From: Haliotis asinina
Taxonomy: Eukaryota; Mollusca; Gastropoda; Lepetellida; Haliotidae
DNA: 64,000 nt
Direction: 5' to 3'
Assembly (NCBI RefSeq): GCF_037392515.1
Contig: NC_090295.1
Span: 14,279,001-14,343,000 of the forward strand
In this document: piece after piece, positions 55,994 to 64,000 of the stretch
How positions within the stretch are numbered: position 1 is the stretch's first letter
Layout: each line of letters begins with the position of its first letter
The notes under the pieces: generated by a model
Databases searched by the model: none
Told to the model about the DNA's origin: nothing
What the model saw: only the letters and a program-made list of their open reading frames with translations
Program-made: the position numbers and the translations under genes

Positions 55994-57694
55994 AATCTGC
56001 AGGCTGGAGCTTACCTGTTTGCTACAGATCAGTTGGTCAGCCTTCGTAAACTCTATATCAATAACCCCTATACAACCGACGCACCTTTAACAGGAATTAT
56101 AGTAACCAAAGGTTCATGCGGTAACAGAGTGTACGATGTGAATAACGTTTTCAGTTTGTACCCATGGAAAAATACAGACACTGTTCAAAGACGACAAAGA
56201 AGATCTGTAAATAGAAACGGTGAAACCGGTAATCAAAAGAAGGCGTCTCACAGAAACTACGATCGTGGTGTCACTATGTTGGAATCCTCAGATCCAAATG
56301 GCATCAGCAGGCATCATATGAAAAACGAAATTCATCATTCATTGACTGTTGAAATACCCATTGCTCCAAATGCAATATTTGTTAATGCCAGTCACATGGA
56401 TATCAAAGGAATAATTGGAAACATTTCTTTTTGGCCGAATAAATTGCAAACTCTTGATTTATCATCCAACATTTTAACAAAATGGGTAGGCCCCGTTCGT
56501 CCGGTTTAAAACCTTAAATTTCTGGATTTATCAAACAACTTTTGCAAATTAATTTCACCAACGTTTTTAGTGCATGCAAGTGGTCTACAAGTACTGAATA
56601 TAAGCGAGAATTACCTAGCTGAGTCCATTGAAAGCGATTCAGAAGGCGAGATATTTTCGAATCAAAAAGATGTAGAAACATTCAGAATGTCTTCCAATTC
56701 GATTCGCTATTTGCCCTCTTCGATTTTTGCAAGCATGGGAAAACTGAAAATCCTTGATTTGAGCTGGAATATGATGAGTTCTTGGGATGTTCACATACAC
56801 CAAATGAAACGGTTGTGTTTATTAGATTTGTCCTACAACAGGTTTGAAACTGTTCCAAAGAGCCTTCGATATCAGATTGATACAATTATGGCAGAAAGGA
56901 AAGACACGTTTAAAATCAGAATGAAAGGCAACAACCTTAAGTGTACATGCGATACTCTGGATGACTTGGAGTGGATGTTGGAACAATATGTAGTCGTGGA
57001 AGAAGCATCTGACACCTCATGCAGCTTATCAGATGGAACAGAGACGTCCTTGGACAACCTTAACAACCTTGTACTTGATCTTCAAACGAGATGCAAGACT
57101 ATCATTCCAGTGATATTTGGAACGACTACGGGACTAATTTTGTTTCTATCAGTGATAGTAGGTGGCATGATATATCGCTACCGATGGAAACTGAGGTATT
57201 TGTATTACACAACCAGAAGAAAGTACAGAGGTTACCAGAGACGGATGGATGAAGAAGAACATTTCATATTCGATGCTTTCGTCTCATATGCAGAAGAGGA
57301 CAGGGAGTTTGTTGTGCAGGACATGCAGAACATCCTGGAGAAGAGATTTGGATTAAGACTCTGTATACACCAGAGAGACTTCATGGTTGGTGAACCAATC
57401 ACTGCCAATGTAGTAAACGCTATACAGTCGAGCAGGAAGACTATTATCCTTTTAACGCCGAGTTTCCTTGAGAGTTCCTGGTGTGAGTATGAGGTCCACA
57501 TGGCCAAATTTGAGAGCATTCACTCTGGAAGAGACATCTTTTGTGTGGTATGGCTCACGGATGTACCTGATACCAGAACGATCAGCAGGGATGTCTTAGA
57601 TGAAATTGAGAATGGTACCTACATCAAATACCCAGGAGATGAAGTAGACAGAGAAGAGTTCTGGCAGAAGATAAAGGCAGCCATATCATTCTGA
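55994..57694 (+). pseudogene. Toll-like receptor, 3' part (LRRs, LRRCT, TM, TIR)
   Basis: The frame continues that of 47573-48577, for about 901 codons in all. Order: LRR (NNLQAGAYLFATDQLVSL), a basic low-complexity insert (RRQRRSVNR), LRRs (LQTLDLSSN, FLDLSNN, VLNISEN, ILDLSWN, LLDLSYN), LRR C-cap with CTCDTLDDLEW, TM helix about 57097-57170 (IIPVIFGTTTGLILFLSVIV), then the TIR domain: box 1 FDAFVSY, box 2 RDFMVGE, box 3 REEFW. A TAA at 56507-56509, inside an LRR, interrupts the frame independently of the retrotransposon; the frame is intact on both sides, so a single substitution would explain it. Both lesions remove the TM and TIR, so no signalling receptor is possible from this allele. 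Box 2 has Val where Pro is usual. Confidence 0.93.
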
Positions 57695-60016
57695 TACAGT
57701 CGGTTAGTAACGCGTGTTTTGTGTTTGCATTCGGTGCACTGGCTATTTCAAATCACCACCATACTAAATGAGTTCCTTTAAAACGTATTCATTTTGGGTA
57801 GCTCATCGACATGATGGAAGCTGGAAGCTGTACAAGGCGCTTACTGATTGCAAATAGAATATTTCACAGCATATTCTTCGAGGGATTTTTTTTCTTGTTT
57901 ATTGTTCAGTATATGTAGTTATTCATTGTGGAACAAGTTTGTAATTGTTTTGTTTTGCTTCTGTTAGGGTTCTGAAGACTAGCTGTGTTTGTATTTGATG
58001 TACTAAAGAACACTGTCTATTTCAAATTACCGTCCTAATACAAGTGTACCTTATTGTATTGTGTTTTTATTTGATGTATTGAAGAACACTAGTTCTTTCA
58101 GAACATCACCCTAACATTGAAACATATTTTGGGGTAGCTCATCCATATGAAGTATTGTTATATCAAAGTCGGGATGATTTAGATGGAAGCTATACATGGT
58201 GCTTAGGAATTGTTAATGGAATATTTCATACAATATTCCCCCAGGGTTATTGCTTTGTTTCGGTTTCGGTTCTGAATACTGCAGTTTTGTGCTTAGTTAC
58301 TATGGTTTGACAAATGGATAACATTAGCCTGGAAACGCCTGGAACAGCCAAAGAACTGTTACACACAATATGTGTAGAATTCAGTGACTGTGGTCTCTCG
58401 TACTTTGAGTGTTTCCAGAGAGTTCTGTAAGTTCCAGAACACACTTTGGAAGGTCTGCCATCCATAATCAATGTTAGTAAATGGCCGTTTTGCCACAGAA
58501 GAATTACATTGTGAATGAGGTGCGGGACAGTGCATGCTTACCATACAACTGTCCCATATGCTACACATGTCGGTAAGACCAGGATTTGACTCTCAGGGAC
58601 TCCTGATTGCAGTCTGAAGTTGATACTCAGACAGAGCCAAAGATATACTGCCTGCACCTTGCTGTAAGACTAAACTGTTATACAAAAAGAGTAATGTAGT
58701 GGATCCACAGGTGGACTCATGAGTTTGAACAGTCATCCACAACTAGACCGTGATACGTCCCTGAAGCCCAAAAGGACTAGTCCTGAAGTTGGCAGTGTAT
58801 TCCAATGACGCTGACCTCATGTCACAGGTTAGATGGTTTGTACTTGACCTCTCGGACTTCAAGTCCTTAAAATCCAAGGCCCCAAGAAAAGAAGGACAGA
58901 CACCCTTTAACAATACTGCAGTTTTGTCATGGTGTGTAACTTCGTGGGGGAGGGACGAATGAAGTGATGTATGTCACAGACGTCCACCACTTTGATGAAA
59001 TCAATGAGCAATGAGCTGATGTGCAACATTATAAATTTAGATTCAATAGCGAGGAAAGGCCAGACCGAGAGTGTGTTACTACTTTGAGTGATATTTCATT
59101 CGAACAAATCATTTTCTATCATGTTCATTACATAGGAATGGAGGTGTGATTATTCTGTGCTTAAAATAAATTTGCATTTGGCGCATAATCACTCAAAAAT
59201 ATTTCAAAAAGTGGTGAAAGTATTCCGGTGGCTGCCATGTTGGATTGTGTCATGTTGTAACGTACATGAAACGTTTCCAATGTGGACCTCAGAGGAAGTG
59301 GTCCCTAGTGACAGAAAGAAGCACCTATCTTGAATATATACTGTTGAAATATTGCTAGTAATAACTGTATACTCGGGTTTAAACCACCTGCATGCTCTAA
59401 AAATAGAAAATGGGGGAGTACTCCGGTTTCTGGCGAGTAGACGACCGATTGTTTTGAAGCAAAATGGGAGCTAGGCAATAAAACTGCCCGATAAATAGTA
59501 GTCTTTTTAAAATCAGTAACCTTAAACGAACCAAACCAGTCGTTTACACTGTTTGTAAAGACTTCATGTTGACGGTGGCCTGATAGGAAGAGTGATAAGA
59601 ATGTCTCAGGCATTGAATTCCTACAACCTGTTTGGCGCTAAAACTGAACTGATTTCCCCCAAATTGACAGTTATTTGCCAAACTGTCTTTCAACACGACA
59701 CTGTCACCCATCACTAGACATGTCAGTCGTCAATGAAAGATGTTCATAATTATTCCATAAATATATTGTTTTTTGCATTTTAAAGCGATTTCATGAGGTA
59801 ATATTTCCCAAAGTTAGTTATGTTATTATCGCTGGAGAAGTAGGTCTAATATGCACATGAATACGGATCAGTTATTTGTGGTCACTAATTTTAATTATTT
59901 TTTTCACTTTTTGTGTGGGAGCTAGTCCTGGTTCGTAGCCAATGTTCAAGAAAATTTGGTTTCAGATTCTGTATTTGATACCAAAAACATGTCACCAAAA
60001 AGCAGTTACTAAAGTA
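57695..60016. other. TLR 3' flank, no gene recognised
   Basis: No domain-bearing ORF. A diverged tandem duplication links about 57740-57890 with 58100-58250 (shared 'gggtagctcat', 'gatggaagct', 'gaatatttca'), and 'tttatttgatgta.t' plus 'aagaacact' recur between. The open frame 59305-59613 (minus) has no family resemblance. Confidence 0.5.
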
Positions 60017-60424
60017 ATGTGGTGGGCGACCTGGCTAAAGCGCCTGGCTAGTCCAGCGAGGGTGAGGCATTGATATCGAACCCACCTGTGACCAGGTGAG
60101 AAAACCTTCAGGTCAACTTTGTGTGCAGACTCTTTCCATGTTGTAACAACCCTTAGTGTACAGTACACAACTGTGACTGTGTGTCCCAGTCCACCCAGCT
60201 GTGAATTGGGTACCTCTTTAGGATTCGAGAGCCACAATTAACTTGTTGCGTCTAGTGGCAGTAAGAGTTGTATACGCCCCAGGGAGTTGAGATTGATAAT
60301 ACGATGTGACCCTGAGACGGTTATTCAAAAATCGAGGGAAAGAAATACCAGCACCTTGAGCAAGCAACAGTTGCATGGATATGTGCGCTATATAAATATC
60401 CTTTAATATAACTAAATAATATAA
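60017..60424 (+). repeat. tRNA-derived SINE of a third type
   Basis: A tRNA-like head at 60021-60092 ('gacctggctaaagcgcctgg', 'attgatatcgaaccc') is followed by a conserved-looking body 'tcccagtccacccagctgtg' with 'gggtacc', and a tail 'gcgctatataaatatccttt' with TAATA-type repeats. It shares nothing with the CACT-tailed families. Confidence 0.65.
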
Positions 60425-60553
60425 GCGATGGTGGGATGAGGTGTTTGAGCGTATTTCATGAAAATGTCAATGTACGTGCATCGTGAGGTGTCATCCCTAT
60501 GAGAAGACTGACCAAGCGTGCACCAAATCATTTACTGCTCGACAGCAGCAACA

Positions 60554-60670
60554 TGCCACAGTTATCAATGGAACAGAGGGACCAAGCTTTAGGAAGACTG
60601 AATGATGGCCAGACTGTACGACATGTTGCAAATAATTTTTCTGTTCATGTTCCAACAATACACCCCCCCT
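60554..60670 (+). pseudogene. Tc1-like transposase N-terminal HTH fragment
   Basis: MPQLSMEQRDQALGRLNDG followed by QTVRHVANNFSVHVPTI is the first helix-turn-helix of a Tc1-like transposase. The similarity stops after about 39 codons; no linker or catalytic block follows. It differs from the N-terminus of the intact Tc1 at 62503, so it represents another subfamily. Confidence 0.65.
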
Positions 60671-60872
60671 ACAGCAACGAGTCCAAGCCACTGCAGGCAC
60701 AACCAACCATCCTTGCAGTGGAAGTCAGGAACAACCAAAGGCTGTAGGTAGAAATAATGGAGACGAACCAATGGCCGAGGGGGTAAATGTAAGAATCAGT
60801 TTTCTCCTTTAAACACATCAAATAAAGCTGTCTCTTTTCTTTCCGTATCAAATTTACATATAACTCAAACAT

Positions 60873-61345
60873 TTTTTATTTTGGTTTCTGTTATGATGTT
60901 TATATACAACCCAGTCTTATTTCGTTTCTGTTTCTGTTTTAAATAAATATGCAAGTTCATTATGTTTCGTTTTTGTTTAAGTCTCATTTTTAATATGGAT
61001 CCCAGTCTTACTTCGTTTTTCTGTTAAAGTTGACAAAAATCCAAAGTTTTTTTCGTTTCTGTTTCCGTTTCAATTTATATATACAACCCAGGGAAAAAAT
61101 CCTATTTCGTTTTTGTTTCCGTTTCAATTTATACATACAACCCAAAAAGAAAATCATATTTCGGTTTTGTTTCCGTTTCAACTTTTATATACAACCCAAG
61201 AAAAAAATCATATTTCGTTTTCGTTTCAACTTTTATGTACAACCCAAGAAATAAATCATATTTCGTTTTTGTTTCCGTTTCAAAATTTATATACAACCCA
61301 AGAAAAATCATTATTTTTCCGTTTCAACTTTTTATATACAAACCA
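60873..61345. repeat. 54-bp tandem repeat, 5-6 good units plus older ones
   Basis: Unit 'tttcgtttttgtttccgttt' plus 'caatttatatatacaaccca' and an A-rich spacer. Spacing is 54 bp (61050, 61104, 61158). Because 54 is divisible by three, the array stays open as an 18-residue repeat on both strands; I see no gene. Confidence 0.9.
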
Positions 61346-61482
61346 AAAATTGGTTTCGTTTTGCACAGCTTACACAACACTACATGTTTTCCCATAGACT
61401 TCTATAGCAACCTTATAGTCTTTTAAAAAAATATCCAGGCTATCAATAGCCAAGCCATGTACATAGGGGTACAGTCTGACCT

Positions 61483-61655
61483 TTAACTCATTAAGGCCGA
61501 GAGCCGCATATATGCGGCAAATTAATTAGCTTCTTACAGCGAGAGCCGCATATTGGGGGTAATAGAAAGCACCTCTTATTCAGCGAGAGCCGCATATTGG
61601 GGGTTATGAAAAGCACCTCTTATTCAGCGAGAGCCGCGTATTGGGGGTTTTACAT
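61483..61655. repeat. 44-bp tandem repeat after a palindromic GC-rich start
   Basis: 'gcgagagccgcatattgggg' recurs at 61539, 61583 and 61627 (44 bp apart). The array is preceded by TTAA (61483) and 'gccgcatatatgcggc', a perfect palindrome. TTAA plus this palindrome resembles piggyBac-type MITE ends (inference). Confidence 0.75.
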
Positions 61656-62182
61656 TTTAAACTCGTACATTACCTATCATTTCAATCAATTTAGCAGTAA
61701 TGATCAAAGATTAGCCTTTCTTACGAGAGAGATTACTTTCTGTGTTAATCAGAAGAACTATTAATGTGTTTTGATAACAATTGCTTGCAATGTCGGGGGC
61801 TTATACAGGCAAATGAACACATGTCTGCGAGAAAAGGGATTATGAGATGCTGTTACAGGAGGTACGTGTTTGTTACTCGTCATTGGGAATGACTACTATA
61901 CTAGATACTATGTTTGCACATTGATTGAATTAACGGTGATAAGGTTACGAAACCTTCTTCTAAATTAAATCATTCATTCATTCATTGTAATAGTTCATAT
62001 AATGAATCGTAGACATAAATGGCACTACTGTATTACACTCATGTTCGTGTAGATTTGAAATAAACCAAGTTACTAATTTAGACCTAATTCATTTGCGACT
62101 ATTCATTTTTAAAGTTGACAATAATACATAATCGTATATGAAGTGATAACTCTTGCATCTACTCATAATATACATATATATA

Positions 62183-63794
62183 CACCTGGAAATTAATCAA
62201 GCAACACCCCAATTTTTTCTATTGGAGCAACTTTGAAGTGTTCTGACAATCAAAATATGCCGGGTTGATATAGTTTGACACTTTTTTATTCAACAGACGA
62301 TCTCTGACAAACAACTTAAAGGGAAAAAGTATCAAGACTTTGCTTTATTGCAACGAAATCCAAATTCTTAAAACTGTCTTAAATTCATGAAAAAATGGAC
62401 ACAATTTACTATTCATCCACAGACGTTGTTGTCAGGTGTATTAACACAAATGTCACATGGAAAGAAAGAACAGTCATCTGAGAGTCTGCACACCGACTTT
62501 CATCAATATCTAGTGTGTCCTCCCTGCGCACGCACCACCGATTCCAGACGCCTCCTCATTCCTTGGATGAGTCTCCGGATCTGATTCTGGGGGATCCTGT
62601 TCCACTCCTCATGCAGGGCAGCCGTCAATTCGTTGAGATTATGGACTGGTGGGTCTCTCTGCCTCACACGACGGCCAATAAAGTCCCACAAATGTTCAAT
62701 GGGGTTGAGGTCAGGGCTCATGGCAGGCCATGGAATTCTGTCAATTGCATTTTGCCGCAAAAAATCATTTACAGCATGCGCCCTGTGAGGTCTAGCATTG
62801 TCGTCCATAAATATGGGTCTCGTTGCCAGAGGATGGTTCTCAAAATGAGGTACCACAGCCCTGTCAAGAACCTCCTGTTGGTAACGAACACCGTTAAGGT
62901 TGCCACGGATGGTAATGATATCCAACTTGCAGTTCATGGAAATGCACCCCCATACCATAACGGAACCTCCCCCAAAGGCCACAGTCTCCTGGATGTTCCG
63001 TGGAGCCATTGCTGTGTTCCTCTGCCTCCAGACCCGAGTACGACCGTCCACCATGTGCAGCAAGAACCGGCTCTCATCTGAGAAATGGACCTTCCTCCAA
63101 GAGGCAATGTTCCAGTGCAAACGGTCATTACACCAGGCCAGTCGGGCTGCCTTATGGGCTGGAGACAGTCTGGGTCGCTTGATTGGCCTCCTTGCCCGGT
63201 ATCCTGCAGCTTTCAGACGATTCCGAACAGTCCTGTTCGAGATGGCTCTCCCTGGAAGCCACTCCTGTCTCAACCGAGAGCTCGAGTCGAAGGACCTGCG
63301 CCGTACAAGTCTCAGTAAAGCTCTGTCCTCCCGGACTGTGGTCTTCCTGGGTCTTCCTGGTCTAGGCAGGTCTTTAACTTCATTAGTGGCCCGGTATTTT
63401 TTCAAAAGTTTTGAAATTATGGAATGATGTCGTCCGATTTGAGTCCCGATTTGTCTTAGAGACATACCAGCATTCCTCATGCCGATTATTTGCCAACGAG
63501 TGGCCTCTGATAATTTCCTACGTGCCATGACATTGAAATGAATGAAAAACCGAATGCAATCGACAACCTGCGCTTGTAAACACCCCAGGGAAAAAGTGCA
63601 TTTTTCGAAAGTTGAGGTTAAAGCAATGCACGTGCGCTGTGCAAGCTTCACGCGCGTCATATCAACCCATGAAAAGCTCATGCTGTATGTCAATACATCA
63701 AAATTGAATAATCAATCATCAAAATTACTTCGTTATACTTTGTTAAGTTTTTATGTGTCTTTGAATTTGGTGTTGCTTAATTAATTTCCATATG
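62183..63794 (-). mobile_element. Complete Tc1-family transposon
   Basis: 1612 bp flanked by TA (62181-62182 and 63795-63796). The ends carry inverted repeats: left CACCTGGAAATTAATCAAGC and right, read on the minus strand, CATATGGAAATTAATTAAGC, both followed by AACACC. Length, TA target and transposase agree with Tc1. The terminal repeats differ at several positions, so the copy is intact but not brand new. Confidence 0.9.
62503..63528 (-). CDS. Tc1-family transposase, DD34E, intact
   Basis: 341 codons, the usual Tc1 length. The start ATG at 63528 begins MARRKLSEATRW; the open frame extends upstream but that part lies in the element's leader. N-terminal paired-like HTH domains occupy about residues 5-110, with the GRPR AT-hook-like motif at 58-61. 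Catalytic residues: D151 (FSDESRF), D243 (MDDNARPHRA), E278 (SPDLNPIEHLW), with 34 residues between the last two. A glycine-rich GGGSVMVWG block at 187-195 and the C-terminal GGHTRY are typical. It cuts and pastes the element at TA sites in the nucleus. No lesion seen, so it may be active. Confidence 0.95.
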   Translation of the reverse strand: MARRKLSEATRWQIIGMRNAGMSLRQIGTQIGRHHSIISKLLKKYRATNEVKDLPRPGRPRKTTVREDRALLRLVRRRSFDSSSRLRQEWLPGRAISNRTVRNRLKAAGYRARRPIKRPRLSPAHKAARLAWCNDRLHWNIASWRKVHFSDESRFLLHMVDGRTRVWRQRNTAMAPRNIQETVAFGGGSVMVWGCISMNCKLDIITIRGNLNGVRYQQEVLDRAVVPHFENHPLATRPIFMDDNARPHRAHAVNDFLRQNAIDRIPWPAMSPDLNPIEHLWDFIGRRVRQRDPPVHNLNELTAALHEEWNRIPQNQIRRLIQGMRRRLESVVRAQGGHTRY

Positions 63795-63796
63795 TA

Positions 63797-64000
63797 TAGT
63801 ACACATAAACCGTACAAAGGTAACTGGGGTATTTTGTTCAAGCTGTTTCATGCTTACTTGAAATGTGATTAGCATTGTGTAAGAAACGTTTGTATTTGAT
63901 CTCTGTAATTATCTTATCCTGTGTAATGATCACGTGTACCAGATCCATCGTCAATAAAAGGAGGAGAATATATCAGTTACGGAATTGATGCGTATAATCA
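63797..64000. other. Flank, nothing recognised
   Basis: Non-repetitive AT-rich sequence to the window end, with one AATAAA at about 63953. Confidence 0.4.

Overview
The window looks like animal genomic DNA from a marine gastropod, most likely an abalone (Haliotis-type). This is inferred from spliced genes with GT-AG introns, very abundant short interspersed repeats with (CACT)n/(GTGA)n tails, an invertebrate Toll-like receptor, and Tc1/mariner and Ty3/gypsy elements. Nothing bacterial is present. The species call is inference.

Layout. 1-4858: upstream sequence or intron with no coding exon I can recognise. 4859-14581 (+): eleven 3' exons of 6-phosphogluconate dehydrogenase, 394 codons plus stop, complete except for about 88 N-terminal codons that lie outside the window. 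Its introns are full of SINEs and MITEs, and two splice sites sit directly on SINE tails. 14582-19030: 3' UTR or intergenic DNA with degenerate tandem repeats. 19503-20858 (+): an intronless polypeptide GalNAc-transferase-like gene whose lectin domain is cut off by a stop and survives out of frame at 20899-21366. 21367-32300: intergenic DNA with SINE fragments, nested fold-back elements and direct repeats.

32322-35161: a small damaged LTR element whose two LTR ends carry the same 60-bp segment in opposite orientations. 35192-36608: two decayed ORFs, one LINE-like. 37560-39147: two minisatellites (49 bp and 35 bp units). 40380-42605: SINEs. 42788-45969: two decayed Tc1 transposases and an internally deleted mariner with intact ends.

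46843-57694: a Toll-like receptor gene (signal peptide, LRRs, LRRCT, TM, TIR) split by a complete 7411-bp Ty3/gypsy-type retrotransposon (48578-55988). The element has LTRs in which I see no difference, a 5-bp target duplication, a tRNA-Leu primer site and one 1473-codon gag-pol ORF. Its integrase lies before reverse transcriptase, the unusual Gmr1-like order. The receptor also has a separate in-frame stop downstream, so this allele should be null. 57695-62180: 3' flank, a second SINE type, a Tc1 fragment, a 54-bp satellite and a 44-bp repeat. 62183-63794: a complete Tc1 element with an intact DD34E transposase.

The two cellular regulatory regions (upstream of the GalNAc-transferase and of the TLR) share a diverged block of about 300 bp, part of it inverted between the copies. 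Overall the region records several mobile-element layers: old Tc1 relics, SINEs interrupted by MITEs, and very young LTR and Tc1 insertions.
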